Shown here piece by piece: positions 28,099-37,812 of a stretch of 64,000 bases of DNA. The notes beneath the pieces were generated by a model. It made no database searches, was not told the DNA's origin, and saw nothing but the letters and a program-made list of their open reading frames with translations. The position numbers and the translations under genes are program-made. Within the stretch, counting starts at the first letter, position 1. Every line of letters begins with the position of its first letter. Origin of the DNA: Mycobacterium sp. Z3061 (GTDB taxonomy: Bacteria > Actinomycetota > Actinomycetes > Mycobacteriales > Mycobacteriaceae); contig NZ_CP134062.1 of the NCBI RefSeq assembly GCF_031583025.1, positions 868,001-932,000 of the forward strand, read 5' to 3'.

Positions 28099-30488
28099 CA
28101 ACTATCGACCGCCCACCCTCAGAAGATTCCCTCGACAACGACCAGAAGCCCTGCGGCTACGGCCGGATGCTGCGCAAGGAAGACCCGCGGTTCATCCGGG
28201 GCCGGGGCCGCTATGTGGACGACATCGCGCTGCCGGGCATGCTGCACCTGGCGATCCTGCGGTCGCCGTTTGCGCACGCGAACATCGTCAGCATCGATGT
28301 GACTGCGGCGCAAGCACATCCGAAGGTCAAGGCGGTGGTGACTGGTGCCGACCTGGCCGCGAAGGGACTGGCCTGGATGCCGACGCTGTCCAACGATGTG
28401 CAGGCCGTGCTGGCCACCGACCGGGTGCGGTTCCAGGGTCAGGAGGTGGCGTTCGTCGTCGCCGAGGACCGGTACTCGGCCCGCGACGCGCTGGAACTGA
28501 TCGACGTCGAGTACGACCCGCTGGACCCCGTCGTCGACGTCCGCAAGGCGCTCGATCCCTCGGCGGAGGTGATCCGCACCGACCTGGAGGGCAAGACCGA
28601 CAACCACTGCTTCGACTGGGAGACCGGTGACGCGGCCGCCACCGAGGCGGCGTTCGCCAGGGCCGACGTGGTGGTCAAACAGGAGATCGTCTACCCGCGG
28701 GTGCACCCGGCACCGATGGAAACCTGTGGCGCCGTCGCCGATCTGGACCCGGTGACCGGGAAGCTGACGCTGTGGACCACCAGCCAGGCGCCGCACGCGC
28801 ACCGCACGCTGTATGCGTTGGTCGCGGGCCTGCCCGAACACAAGATCCAGGTGATCTCGCCCGACATCGGTGGCGGGTTCGGCAACAAGGTGCCGATCTA
28901 CCCTGGTTACGTCTGCGCGATCGTCGCCTCGCTGGTGTTGGGCAAGCCGGTGAAGTGGATGGAGGACCGCAGCGAGAACCTCACCTCGACCGGGTTCGCG
29001 CGCGACTACATCATGGTCGGCGAGATCGCGGCCACGGGCGACGGCAAGATCCTGGCCATCCGGACCAACGTGCTGGCTGACCACGGAGCGTTCAACGGCA
29101 CCGCCGCGCCGGTCAAGTATCCGGCCGGCTTCTTCGGGGTTTTCACCGGCAGCTACGACCTCGAAGCCGCCTACTGCCACATGACGGCGGTGTACACCAA
29201 CAAGGCGCCTGGCGGGGTGGCCTATGCCTGCTCGTTCCGCATCACCGAGGCGGTGTACCTGGTGGAGCGGCTGGTGGACTGCCTGGCCTTCGACCTGAAG
29301 ATGGACCCGGCCGAGCTGCGACTGCGAAACCTGTTGCGGCCGAACCAGTTCCCGTACACCAGCAAGACCGGCTGGGTGTACGACTCCGGTGACTACGAGA
29401 CCACCATGCGCAAGGCCATGGACATGATCGGCTATGACGCGCTTCGCGCCGAGCAGGCCGCCAAGCGGGAGCGCGGCGAGCTGATGGGCATCGGCATGTC
29501 CTTCTTCACCGAGGCGGTCGGCGCCGGGCCGCGCAAGGACATGGACATCCTGGGTCTCGGCATGGCCGACGGCTGCGAGCTGCGGGTGCACCCGACCGGC
29601 AAAGCGGTGGTGCGCCTTTCGGTGCAGACTCAGGGCCAGGGGCACGAGACGACCTTCGCCCAGATCGTGGCCGAGGAGTTGGGCATCCCGCCCGATGACA
29701 TCGACGTGGTGCACGGTGACACCGATCAGACACCGTTCGGGTTGGGCACTTACGGCAGCCGGTCCACGCCGGTGTCCGGGGCGGCGGCGGCGCTGGTGGC
29801 GCGCAAAGTCCGGGACAAGGCGAAGATCATCGCGTCGGGCATGCTGGAAGTCTCGGTGGCCGACCTGGAATGGGAGAAGGGCACCTTCCACGTCAAGGGC
29901 GACCCGGCCGCGGCCGTGACCATTCAGGACATCGCGATGCGCGCGCACGGTGCCGGTGATCTGCCCGAGGGTATCGAGGGCGGCCTGGACGCGCAGATCT
30001 GCTACAACCCGTCGAACCTGACCTATCCGTACGGCGCGTATTTCTGTGTGGTGGACGTGGATCCGGGCACCGCGGTGGTGAAGGTACGGCGCTTCCTGGC
30101 GGTCGACGACTGCGGCACCCGCATCAACCCGATGATCATCGAGGGTCAGGTGCACGGCGGCATCGTGGACGGCATCGGGATGGCGCTGATGGAGATGATC
30201 GCATTCGACGAAGACGGGAACTGCCTGGGCGGTTCGTTGATGGACTACCTGATCCCCACCGCGCAGGAGGTGCCGCACCTCGAGACCGGTTTCACCGTGA
30301 CTCCCTCGCCCCATCACCCGATCGGCGCCAAGGGCATCGGGGAGTCGGCCACGGTCGGATCGCCCCCGGCCGTCGTCAACGCGGTGGTGGATGCGTTGGC
30401 CCCGTTCGGGGTACGGCACGCCGACATGCCGCTGACGCCGTCGCGGGTATGGGAGGCCATGCAGGGCCGGGCCAGGCCGCCGATCTAG
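28095..30488 (+). CDS. coxL: Carbon monoxide dehydrogenase large (Mo) subunit, form I
   Basis: A 797-residue molybdopterin subunit that oxidises CO to CO2. The active-site loop AYACSFR (residues 376-382, Cys379) is the signature of form I, the true CO-oxidising enzymes, and distinguishes it from form II homologues. '[17 protein letters not shown]' and '[25 protein letters not shown]' (with the conserved Glu) are further family motifs. This supports scavenging of atmospheric CO for energy. Homologue of Rv0373c. It overlaps coxS and ends one base before the next gene. Confidence 0.97.
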   Translation: MTTIDRPPSEDSLDNDQKPCGYGRMLRKEDPRFIRGRGRYVDDIALPGMLHLAILRSPFAHANIVSIDVTAAQAHPKVKAVVTGADLAAKGLAWMPTLSNDVQAVLATDRVRFQGQEVAFVVAEDRYSARDALELIDVEYDPLDPVVDVRKALDPSAEVIRTDLEGKTDNHCFDWETGDAAATEAAFARADVVVKQEIVYPRVHPAPMETCGAVADLDPVTGKLTLWTTSQAPHAHRTLYALVAGLPEHKIQVISPDIGGGFGNKVPIYPGYVCAIVASLVLGKPVKWMEDRSENLTSTGFARDYIMVGEIAATGDGKILAIRTNVLADHGAFNGTAAPVKYPAGFFGVFTGSYDLEAAYCHMTAVYTNKAPGGVAYACSFRITEAVYLVERLVDCLAFDLKMDPAELRLRNLLRPNQFPYTSKTGWVYDSGDYETTMRKAMDMIGYDALRAEQAAKRERGELMGIGMSFFTEAVGAGPRKDMDILGLGMADGCELRVHPTGKAVVRLSVQTQGQGHETTFAQIVAEELGIPPDDIDVVHGDTDQTPFGLGTYGSRSTPVSGAAAALVARKVRDKAKIIASGMLEVSVADLEWEKGTFHVKGDPAAAVTIQDIAMRAHGAGDLPEGIEGGLDAQICYNPSNLTYPYGAYFCVVDVDPGTAVVKVRRFLAVDDCGTRINPMIIEGQVHGGIVDGIGMALMEMIAFDEDGNCLGGSLMDYLIPTAQEVPHLETGFTVTPSPHHPIGAKGIGESATVGSPPAVVNAVVDALAPFGVRHADMPLTPSRVWEAMQGRARPPI

Positions 30489-30489
30489 C

Positions 30490-31281
30490 ATGAGCATCAG
30501 CGAACGGGCACAACAACTACGGGCCGCGCGCACGCCATTCGTGCACGCGACGGTGGTGCGCGCCGAGCAGCCGACCTCGGCAAGCGCGGGTGATGAGGCA
30601 ATCCTGTTGGCGGACGGCACCATTGAGGGATTCGTCGGCGGCCAGTGCGCGCAGAACTCGGTCCGCAAGGCCGCACTCGGCGTGCTGCAGGCCGGCGAGA
30701 GTGTGCTGCTGCGGGTGCTGCCCGACGGCGACGTGCACTTCCCGGAGGCGCCCGGCGCCTGCGTGGTGGTCAACCCGTGTCTGTCCGGAGGATCGCTGGA
30801 GATCTTCCTGACGCCGCAACTACCGGCCCCGCTGATCCGGATCTACGGTGAGACGCCCATCGCCGACGCACTCACGCAACTCTGCGGTGTCCTTGGCTAC
30901 GATGCGAGGCGGGACGCCGATCTGTCCGACGCCAGCGCCGTGGTGATCGCCAGCCACGGCGGTCCGGAGGCCGAAACCATCCGCGCCGCAATCGATCACG
31001 GCGTCGGCTACATCGGATTGGTGGCCAGCAAGGTGCGCGGAGCCTCCATCCTGAGCGGGCTCGTGCTCGCCGATGACGAACTCGCCCGCATCCACACCCC
31101 GGTCGGGATGCCGATCGGTGCCAAGACGCCACCGGAGATCGCCGTGGCCATCGCCGCGGAACTCATCGCGGCGCTGCGCGGCGGCGGCCTGGCGCGGGCT
31201 GAGCCGGGACCGCACGTCCCGCGCGCGGCGGACGAGGGTCACCACGGCTGCCACGCACATGCCGGTGGGGACGGCGGGTGA
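30490..31281 (+). CDS. Second XdhC-family protein of the cox operon (Rv0372c homologue)
   Basis: A 263-residue XdhC-type protein. 'GFVGGQCAQNSVRKAALGVLQAGE' holds the conserved Cys of the N-terminal domain. A Rossmann-like C-terminal domain contains 'VVIASHGGPEAETIRAAIDHGVGYIGLVASKVRGASIL'. It differs from the larger XdhC at 25527, so two non-identical copies act in one operon. The extreme C-terminus is His-rich ('DEGHHGCHAHAGG') and could bind metal. It overlaps the next gene by 4 bases. Confidence 0.88.
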   Translation: MSISERAQQLRAARTPFVHATVVRAEQPTSASAGDEAILLADGTIEGFVGGQCAQNSVRKAALGVLQAGESVLLRVLPDGDVHFPEAPGACVVVNPCLSGGSLEIFLTPQLPAPLIRIYGETPIADALTQLCGVLGYDARRDADLSDASAVVIASHGGPEAETIRAAIDHGVGYIGLVASKVRGASILSGLVLADDELARIHTPVGMPIGAKTPPEIAVAIAAELIAALRGGGLARAEPGPHVPRAADEGHHGCHAHAGGDGG

Positions 31282-31865
31282 CCGTGCCCGGTGTCACCGG
31301 TGTGGTGTTGGCGGCGGGCGGATCCCGGCGGTTGGGCAGGCCGAAACAGGTTCTGCCGTATCGTGATACGACGGTGCTGGGTGCCACCCTGGACGTGGCC
31401 CGCGCCGTGGGCTTCGACCAGGTGATCGTCACCCTGGGCGGCGCCGCGCAAGCCGTACGCGATCAGGTGTCGCTGGACGGGCTCGACGTCGTGACGGTCG
31501 ACGACTTCGGCGCGGGGTGTTCGGCATCGCTGCGGGTGGCGCTGGAAACGGTGGACCCGCGCTCGGTGGGCGTCGTGCTGATGCTCGGCGACCAGCCGGG
31601 GATTGACCCGGCCGATGTGCGGCGCATCATCGACGCGCCACCGGCCGACATCACGGTGTGCCGTTACACCGACGGTGTCGGGCACCCATTCTGGTTCAGC
31701 CGCAGCATGTTCGGCGAACTCTCCCGGTTGCACGGCGACAAGGGCGTCTGGAAGCTGATCGAGTCTGGCCGCCACGCGGTGGGTGAAATGCGCGTCGACC
31801 GTGCCGTCCCGCTCGACGTGGACACCTGGGAGGACTACCAACGACTTCTGGCGACCGCGACATGA
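31278..31865 (+). CDS. MobA-like nucleotidyltransferase (molybdenum cofactor cytidylyltransferase type)
   Basis: A 195-residue NTP-transferase with the glycine-rich signature 'VVLAAGGSRRLGRPKQVLPYRDTTVLGATLD' (about 8-38) and 'VVLMLGDQPGIDPADVRRI'. The MocA-type signature suggests it adds CMP to molybdopterin, forming the MCD cofactor used by CO dehydrogenase. That role is inferred from family and context. Homologue of Rv0371c. Overlaps both neighbours by 4 bases. Confidence 0.87.
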   Translation: MTVPGVTGVVLAAGGSRRLGRPKQVLPYRDTTVLGATLDVARAVGFDQVIVTLGGAAQAVRDQVSLDGLDVVTVDDFGAGCSASLRVALETVDPRSVGVVLMLGDQPGIDPADVRRIIDAPPADITVCRYTDGVGHPFWFSRSMFGELSRLHGDKGVWKLIESGRHAVGEMRVDRAVPLDVDTWEDYQRLLATAT

Positions 31866-32731
31866 CATTCGGCAACCCCGGCGAGGTGGCCCGTCTGTTC
31901 GACGAGAAGGACTACCTGCTGGACACCGGCACCGCGTCGGCGATCTACCTGGCAGTGCAGCTCGGCAGGCCGCTGCTGCTGGAAGGAGAACCCGGCGTCG
32001 GCAAGACGACGGCGGCGAAAACACTTGCAGCGGTGTTGAAGACGGAGTTGATCCGACTGCAGTGTTACGAGGGCCTGACCGCAAGCGAGGCGCTCTACGA
32101 CTGGAACTACCAGCGGCAGCTGCTGTCCATCCGGCTGGCCGAGGCCGGCGGCTCCGGCATGACCGAGGATGAGCTCTATACCGAGGCCTACCTGGTCGAC
32201 CGGCCCATCCTGCAGGCGGTGCGTCGCAGCGGGCCGATTCCGCCGGTACTGCTGATCGACGAAATCGATCGCGCCGACGATGAATTCGAGGCACTGCTGC
32301 TGGAGTTTCTGGGTGAGTCCGCGGTCACCGTCCCGGAACTGGGCACATTCGTCGCAGCCCGGCCGCCGATCGCCGTGCTCACCTCCAACCGCAGCCGAGA
32401 CCTGCACGACGCGCTGCGCCGCCGGTGCCTGTACCACTGGATCGACTACCCCGAACCGGCGCGGGCCGCCGCGATCGTGCGCCGCGCCGTGCCCGGCGCC
32501 ACCGCTCCTCTGATCGAACATGCCACCCAATTTGTCGGTACGGCAAGGGGACTCGATTTGGACAAACCGCCGGGGGTGGCCGAGACCATCGACTGGGTCG
32601 CCGCCCTGGTAACCCTCGGGGTCGCCGATCTGGTCGACGAGTCGGCGATGATCAGCCTGGGTGCGCTGGCCAAGACACCCGACGACCGCACTGCCATCCG
32701 CGATGCGCTGGTGGAATACAGCCGAACATGA
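31862..32731 (+). CDS. coxD: MoxR-type AAA+ ATPase (CoxD)
   Basis: A 289-residue MoxR ATPase. Walker A is '[22 protein letters not shown]' (about 39-60), Walker B 'VLLIDEIDRADDEFEALLLEFL', sensor 'PPIAVLTSNRSRDLHDALRRRC'. CoxD proteins work with CoxE as a chaperone pair that matures the [CuSMoO2] centre of CO dehydrogenase. Homologue of Rv0370c. Confidence 0.93.
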   Translation: MTFGNPGEVARLFDEKDYLLDTGTASAIYLAVQLGRPLLLEGEPGVGKTTAAKTLAAVLKTELIRLQCYEGLTASEALYDWNYQRQLLSIRLAEAGGSGMTEDELYTEAYLVDRPILQAVRRSGPIPPVLLIDEIDRADDEFEALLLEFLGESAVTVPELGTFVAARPPIAVLTSNRSRDLHDALRRRCLYHWIDYPEPARAAAIVRRAVPGATAPLIEHATQFVGTARGLDLDKPPGVAETIDWVAALVTLGVADLVDESAMISLGALAKTPDDRTAIRDALVEYSRT

Positions 32732-32744
32732 GAGGACACACCCG

Positions 32745-33377
32745 ATGAAGATCGCCAACCAGTTCACCGTCAGCGCGCCCATCGAGGAGGCGTGGGACGT
32801 GCTCTGCGACCTGGAGAGGGTGATCCCGCTGATGCCGGGGGCGCAACTGGTCGGTCACGAGGGCGAGGACTATCTGGGCAAGGTCAAGGTCAAAGTTGGA
32901 CCGGTCACCAGTGAATTCACCGGCAAGGTGCACTTCATCGAGCAGGACCGCGGCCAGCATCGAGCGGTCTTCGACGCCAAAGGCAAAGAGGCGCGGGGAA
33001 CGGGGAACGCGGCGGCCACCGTGACCGCCCAGCTGCAGGCGGCGGGCGAGCGCACCAACGTCACCGTCGACACCGACCTCAAGATCGTCGGCAAGCTGGC
33101 GCAGTTCGGCAGCGGAATGCTGCAACAGGTTTCGGAGAAGCTGCTGGGCCAGTTCGTGGAGTCCCTGGAAGCCGAACTGGGCGCCGGCGCCGAAGAGCCC
33201 ATCCCGGCGTGGCCGGCCAATCCGGTCCCGGGGACCCGCCCGGAATCCGAACCTGAGCCCATCGACCTGCTCGAACTGGCCGGCGGCGACCAACTCAAGA
33301 AGTACGGTGCGGTGGCGGCCGCCGTGCTCGCCGTGCTGGCCCTGATCTGGCTGCTACGCCGGCGCACCCGCGAGTGA
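32745..33377 (+). CDS. coxG: CoxG family membrane-anchored SRPBCC protein
   Basis: A 210-residue protein with a SRPBCC/START-like domain (1-150: 'MKIANQFTVSAPIEEAWDVLCDLERVIPLMPGA', 'KVKVGPVTSEFTGKVHF') and a C-terminal membrane anchor ('AVAAAVLAVLALIWLLRRR'). CoxG is thought to recruit CO dehydrogenase to the membrane so electrons reach quinone. ATG 32745 is chosen because the SRPBCC fold begins there and AGAGGA lies upstream. Overlaps coxE by 4 bases. Homologue of Rv0369c. Confidence 0.92.
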   Translation: MKIANQFTVSAPIEEAWDVLCDLERVIPLMPGAQLVGHEGEDYLGKVKVKVGPVTSEFTGKVHFIEQDRGQHRAVFDAKGKEARGTGNAAATVTAQLQAAGERTNVTVDTDLKIVGKLAQFGSGMLQQVSEKLLGQFVESLEAELGAGAEEPIPAWPANPVPGTRPESEPEPIDLLELAGGDQLKKYGAVAAAVLAVLALIWLLRRRTRE

Positions 33378-34588
33378 GCACCCACGCCCCGGCCCTGCTG
33401 CCCGGCGTCGACCTGGCGGCGTTCGCGGCCGCCCTGGTGGCGCGGCTGCGCGGTGCGGGAGTTTCGGTATCAGCCGGCGGCCAAACGACTTTCGTGCAGG
33501 CCGTGCAGCACCTGAAGCCGCACGACCGGTCGTCACTGTACTGGGCCGCGCGGCTGAGCCTGGTCAACCGGATGGACGATCTGAGCGCCTTCGACGCGGT
33601 GTTCGACGCGGTGTTCGGCACCGGCGCGCCCGACGGGCATGACAGCCCGTCGCTGCCGCTGCCCGGTCCACGCACTCCGGCGGCGGGGATCGTGCACCGC
33701 GGTGGCAGCCGGTCCGGCGCGCCGGCCCAGACCCTGCCCTGGGCCACGGGGACCGCCGGCGAGTCCGACGGCGACGCCGACGTCCGATTGCCCGAGTTCG
33801 TGCCCAGCCGCATCGCCGCGCTGACCGACGAACCGTTCGACCGGTTCGACCCCGACGATCTGCGGCTGCTCGGCGACTGGCTGCGGGAAGCGTTGCCGCG
33901 CTGGCCCACCCGGCTCAGCCTGCGAACTCAACTCAGCCCGCACGGCAAGCGAATCGACCTGCGGGCGACCATCAACGCGTCGCGCTCGACCGGTTGGGAA
34001 ACGATCACCCTGGCCCGGACCCGGCCGCGCCGGCGGCCTCGGCGGGTGGTGCTGGTGTGCGACGTGAGTCGGTCGATGCAACCCTTCGCGACCGTGTACC
34101 TGCATCTGATGCGGGCGGTGATGTTGCGCCAGATGGCGATCCGGCCCGAGGTTTTCGCGTTCTCGACGTCGTTGACCCGGCTTACCGCCGTGCTGTCGCA
34201 CCGATCCGCGGAGGCGGCGCTGGATCGGGCCAATGCCAGGGTGGCCGACCGGTACGGCGGCACGTTCATCGGCCGCAGCCTCAATGCTCTGTTGACGCCG
34301 GCGCACGGCAACGCGCTTCGCGGCGCCGTCGTGATCATCGCCTCCGACGGTTGGGACAGCGACCCGCCCGAGGTGCTCGAACACGCGCTGGCCCGGCTGC
34401 GCCGCCGTGCCCACCGGCTGGTATGGCTCAATCCCCGCGCCGCACAACCCGATTACCAGCCGCTGACCGGTTCGATGGCCGCGGCGCTGCCGTTCTGCGA
34501 CTTGTTCCTGCCGGGGCACACGTTGACCGCGCTGCAAGAGGTTCTGGCGATGCTCACCCGGCCAGTCGCTCGTCCGGTGCGCTGGTGA
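33374..34588 (+). CDS. coxE: CoxE, von Willebrand factor A domain protein
   Basis: A 404-residue VWA protein. An N-terminal helical region is followed by a disordered Gly/Pro segment (about 80-135). The VWA domain carries MIDAS motif 'VLVCDVSRSMQPF' (DxSxS, about residues 230-242) and 'VVIIASDGWDSDPPEVLEHALARLRRRAHRLVWLNPR'. It is the metal-site maturation partner of the MoxR ATPase CoxD. Last gene of the cox operon. Its end overlaps the convergent permease gene by 35 bp. Homologue of Rv0368c. Confidence 0.93.
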   Translation: MSTHAPALLPGVDLAAFAAALVARLRGAGVSVSAGGQTTFVQAVQHLKPHDRSSLYWAARLSLVNRMDDLSAFDAVFDAVFGTGAPDGHDSPSLPLPGPRTPAAGIVHRGGSRSGAPAQTLPWATGTAGESDGDADVRLPEFVPSRIAALTDEPFDRFDPDDLRLLGDWLREALPRWPTRLSLRTQLSPHGKRIDLRATINASRSTGWETITLARTRPRRRPRRVVLVCDVSRSMQPFATVYLHLMRAVMLRQMAIRPEVFAFSTSLTRLTAVLSHRSAEAALDRANARVADRYGGTFIGRSLNALLTPAHGNALRGAVVIIASDGWDSDPPEVLEHALARLRRRAHRLVWLNPRAAQPDYQPLTGSMAAALPFCDLFLPGHTLTALQEVLAMLTRPVARPVRW

Positions 34589-35927
34589 CCAGCCGGTGCC
34601 GGCTGTAAAGGCCGAAGTACAGCAGGAAGCCGCAGAACACCGCCAGACAACATACGGCCGCCACACCGTCGACCAGGAACGTGGAGATCAGTGCCAGTGC
34701 CGCTATCACCAGGGCGAACCCGGTGGTGCCCCGGCCACCGGGGGTCCGGTACGGACGGTCCAGTTCGGGTGCCCGGCTGCGCAGCACGATGTGGCTCACC
34801 ATGATCAGCACGTAGCTGAGCGTGGCACCGAAGACGGCCATGTTCAGCAACAGATCGCCTTTGCCGGTCATCGACAACGCGAAGCCGATCGCGCCGGGGA
34901 CGACGAGCGCCAGGGTAGGGGCCTTTCGCGAATTGGTGACCGACAGCGCCGTGGGCAGGTAGCCCGCACGGGACAGCGCGAACAGTTGCCGCGAATAGGC
35001 GTAGATGATCGAGAAGAAGCTGGCGACCAGCCCGGCCAGCCCGATGTAGTTGACCGCCCGGGCCGCACCGATCGGCCCCAGCGCCGCGACCAGCGGGTTG
35101 CCCGACGTCGACATTGCCTGCGCGCCACCGGAACCGGTGGTCAGCAGCAGTACCAGCACACACGTCACAAGCAGCACGACGAAGGCCGCGGTGATACCGC
35201 GCGGGACATTGCGGGCCGGATGCGCGGTTTCCTCGGCGGCCAGCGGCACTCCCTCGATCGCCAGGAAGAACCAGATGGCGAACGGCAGCGCCGACCACAC
35301 CCCGAGGTAGCCGTGCGGGAGGAAGGAAGACGCGCCGACTGCGTGCGACGGGGCGATCTCGGTCAGATTCGCCAGTCTGAACCGCCCGACGGCGGCGACC
35401 GCGAATATCGCGATACCCGCCATCGCCACCGCGGTGATGGCGAACATCACCTTGAGCGCTTCGCCGACACCGGCCAGGTGGATCCCGATGAACAGGGCGT
35501 AGATCGCCAGGTAGACATACCAGCCGTCACGGATGCCGAACAGTCCCAGCGACTGCACATAGGCGCCGATGAAAGTGGCGATGGCCGCCGGCGCGATCGA
35601 GTACTCGATCAGCACGGCGGTACCCGTCGCGAACCCACCCCAGGGCCCCAGCGCCCGCCGCGCGAACGTGTACCCACCACCCGCGGCGGGCAGCGCCGAG
35701 GACAACTCGGCCATCCCCAGCACCAGGGCCAGATACATGGCGGCGATCACCGCGGTGGCGATCGTCAGCCCGCCGAAACCGCCGCGCGCCAGCCCGAAGT
35801 TCCAGCCGGAATAGTCGCCGGAGACCACGTAGCTGACGCCGAGCCCGGCGAGCAGCAACCACCCGGCGGTACCGGTCCGCAACTCCCTCTTCTCCAGGTA
35901 GTCCGGTGACTTTGCGTGCCCGTTCAA
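34554..35927 (-). CDS. APC-superfamily permease, ethanolamine permease type
   Basis: A 457-residue transporter with about 12 membrane segments. 'LGVSYVVSGDYSGWNFGLARGGFGGL' (about 28-53), 'AAGGGYTFARRALGPWGGFATG' and 'LIEYSIAPAAIATFIGAYV' are typical of the ethanolamine permease subfamily of amino acid/polyamine/organocation transporters. No ethanolamine ammonia-lyase genes are in the window, so ethanolamine as substrate is only suggested. It is transcribed toward coxE and is divergent from the GH76 gene (44-base gap). Confidence 0.85.
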   Translation of the reverse strand: MNGHAKSPDYLEKRELRTGTAGWLLLAGLGVSYVVSGDYSGWNFGLARGGFGGLTIATAVIAAMYLALVLGMAELSSALPAAGGGYTFARRALGPWGGFATGTAVLIEYSIAPAAIATFIGAYVQSLGLFGIRDGWYVYLAIYALFIGIHLAGVGEALKVMFAITAVAMAGIAIFAVAAVGRFRLANLTEIAPSHAVGASSFLPHGYLGVWSALPFAIWFFLAIEGVPLAAEETAHPARNVPRGITAAFVVLLVTCVLVLLLTTGSGGAQAMSTSGNPLVAALGPIGAARAVNYIGLAGLVASFFSIIYAYSRQLFALSRAGYLPTALSVTNSRKAPTLALVVPGAIGFALSMTGKGDLLLNMAVFGATLSYVLIMVSHIVLRSRAPELDRPYRTPGGRGTTGFALVIAALALISTFLVDGVAAVCCLAVFCGFLLYFGLYSRHRLVTSAPDERLAG

Positions 35928-35971
35928 GGTGCCCTCCCGTCACCGAAAACGGTAGGGCAGGATCGGCAGGT

Positions 35972-37087
35972 ATGGATCAGGTATGGGCGAACCGGGCCGC
36001 CACCTCCGAGACCGCCGTCACGCAACGCAACCTGCGTCGGCTCTGGGGCTTACCCGGCACCCAGCTGGGTGTGGTCGCCTGGCCGTCGGACCGCAAGGAC
36101 CGCATGTTCGGCACCTGGCACTACTGGTGGCAGGCTCACCTGCTGGACTGCCTGATCGACGCGCAGTTGCGTGACCCGCAACCGGAGCGCCGCACCCGGA
36201 TAAACCGGCAAATCCGCTCACACCGGCTGCGCAACACCCTGCGCTGGACCAACAGCTATTACGACGATATGGCTTGGCTGGCGCTGGCGCTGGAACGCGC
36301 CGCCCGCCTGGTCGGCGTCGAGCGCAGCCGGGCCCTGCACACTTTGGCCAAGCAGTTCGTCGACGCCTGGGTGCCCGAGGACGGCGGCGGCATCCCCTGG
36401 CGCAAGCAGGATCAGTTCTTCAACGCCCCGGGCAATGGCCCGGCGGGCATCTTCCTGGCCCGTTACGAGGGGCATCTGCGGCGCGCCCAGCAGATGGCCG
36501 ACTGGATTGACGAGACCCTCATCGACCCGGACACGCACCTGGTGCTCGACGGCATCAAGGGCGGGTCATTGGTGCGGGCCCAATACACCTACTGCCAGGG
36601 CGTGGTGCTCGGGCTGGAAGTCGAGCTCGCCAAGCGCACCCATGATGACCGGCACCGGCCCCGCGTGCACCGGCTGGTCGCCGCGGTCAAGGAACACATG
36701 GCCCCCAAAGGCGTCCTGAAGAGTGCCGGCGGCGGTGACGGCGGCCTGTTCGCCGGCATCACCGCCCGCTACCTGGCCCTGGTCGCCACCGACCTGCCCG
36801 GTGACTCCGCCGAAGACAAAGCCGCCCGCGACACCGCCCGCGACATCGTGCTGTCGTCGGCGAAGTCGGCGTGGGACTACCGCCAGACGGTGGACGGCCT
36901 ACCGGTGTTCGGCGCCTTCTGGGACCGCGACGCCGAGATACCCACCGCCGGCGGTCAGCAGGCGCAGTTCGTCGAGGGTGCGGTGAACAGTTCGTCGATC
37001 CCCGAGCGGGACCTGTCGGTGCAGCTGTCGGGCTGGATGCTGATGGAGGCCGCCCACAACGTCGCGATGGTCAAGTCAGTCGGATAG
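35972..37087 (+). CDS. Glycoside hydrolase family 76 protein (Rv0365c homologue)
   Basis: A 371-residue alpha/alpha-barrel protein of the GH76 family, whose members cleave alpha-1,6-mannan. The adjacent aspartates expected for catalysis are in 'TNSYYDDMAWLALAL' (about residues 93-107). 'YWWQAHLLDCLIDAQ' and 'NAPGNGPAGIFLARY' are also characteristic. No signal peptide is visible, so it may act in the cytoplasm or on mannoside precursors. ATG 35972 gives MDQVWANRAATSETAV. Its end overlaps the convergent DedA gene by 12 bp. Confidence 0.85.
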   Translation: MDQVWANRAATSETAVTQRNLRRLWGLPGTQLGVVAWPSDRKDRMFGTWHYWWQAHLLDCLIDAQLRDPQPERRTRINRQIRSHRLRNTLRWTNSYYDDMAWLALALERAARLVGVERSRALHTLAKQFVDAWVPEDGGGIPWRKQDQFFNAPGNGPAGIFLARYEGHLRRAQQMADWIDETLIDPDTHLVLDGIKGGSLVRAQYTYCQGVVLGLEVELAKRTHDDRHRPRVHRLVAAVKEHMAPKGVLKSAGGGDGGLFAGITARYLALVATDLPGDSAEDKAARDTARDIVLSSAKSAWDYRQTVDGLPVFGAFWDRDAEIPTAGGQQAQFVEGAVNSSSIPERDLSVQLSGWMLMEAAHNVAMVKSVG

Positions 37088-37750
37088 CGGCAGATCTTCG
37101 GGTTCCTGTGCAGGTGCGTTGCGGCGGGACCGGTAGCCGCGCCAGGCGGCGATGAACGCCGGGATCATCGACACGAACAGGATGCCCAGAATGATCTTTT
37201 CCAGATTCTGGTTGACGAATGGCACGGTGCCCAGGAAGTAACCGGCCACCGTGACGCCGCCGCCCCACAGCACGCCGCCGACGATGTCGAACGCGAGATA
37301 CACCGGGTAGCGCATGTAGGAGACACCGGCGATCACCGGGGTGAAGGTGCGAACGAACGGCATGAACCGGGCCAGGATGATCGCCCACGACCCGTACTTC
37401 TCGAAGAACGCGTGCGACTCGGTCACGTAGTGCTTCTTGAAGAACCGGGAGTCTTCCTTCTTGAACAGCGCCGGCCCGATGCGGCGCCCGATGAAGTATC
37501 CGGTCTGATCACCCAGGATGGCGACCAGCGCGACCGCGGGCGCGAGGATCCAGATGTCCAGCGTTCCCTTGGCGGCCAGCAGTCCGCCGGTGAACAGCAG
37601 CGATTCACCGGGCAGCAGCGGGAACAGCAACCCCGTCTCGACGAAGACGATGACCAGGATCGTCGGCAGCACCGCGGAGGCGAACAAACCCTCGGGGCCG
37701 ATCCAGAACATCGGGTCGAGGATGCTGCCCGACGCTGACACGGTGCTCAT
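37076..37750 (-). CDS. DedA family membrane protein
   Basis: A 224-residue DedA/SNARE-associated membrane protein. 'FVETGLLFPLLPGESLLFTGGLLAAKG' (about 36-62), 'GDQTGYFIGRRIGPALF' and 'ILARFMPFVRTFTPVIAGVSYMRYPVYLAFDIVGGVLWG' carry the family's reentrant loops and conserved acidic and Arg residues. DedA proteins act in lipid-carrier recycling and membrane homeostasis. Homologue of Rv0364. It is divergent from fba (62-base gap). Confidence 0.93.
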   Translation of the reverse strand: MSTVSASGSILDPMFWIGPEGLFASAVLPTILVIVFVETGLLFPLLPGESLLFTGGLLAAKGTLDIWILAPAVALVAILGDQTGYFIGRRIGPALFKKEDSRFFKKHYVTESHAFFEKYGSWAIILARFMPFVRTFTPVIAGVSYMRYPVYLAFDIVGGVLWGGGVTVAGYFLGTVPFVNQNLEKIILGILFVSMIPAFIAAWRGYRSRRNAPAQEPEDLPLSD

Positions 37751-37812
37751 GGTGCTTCAACATACCGGCGTTGCAATACTGAGCAGACCACGTTCCGTAC
37801 AAGGAGTCCTTC

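Noticed and set aside
28119..30773. 884-residue open frame antisense to coxL
   Set aside because: Same shadow effect; coxL has complete motifs and operon context.
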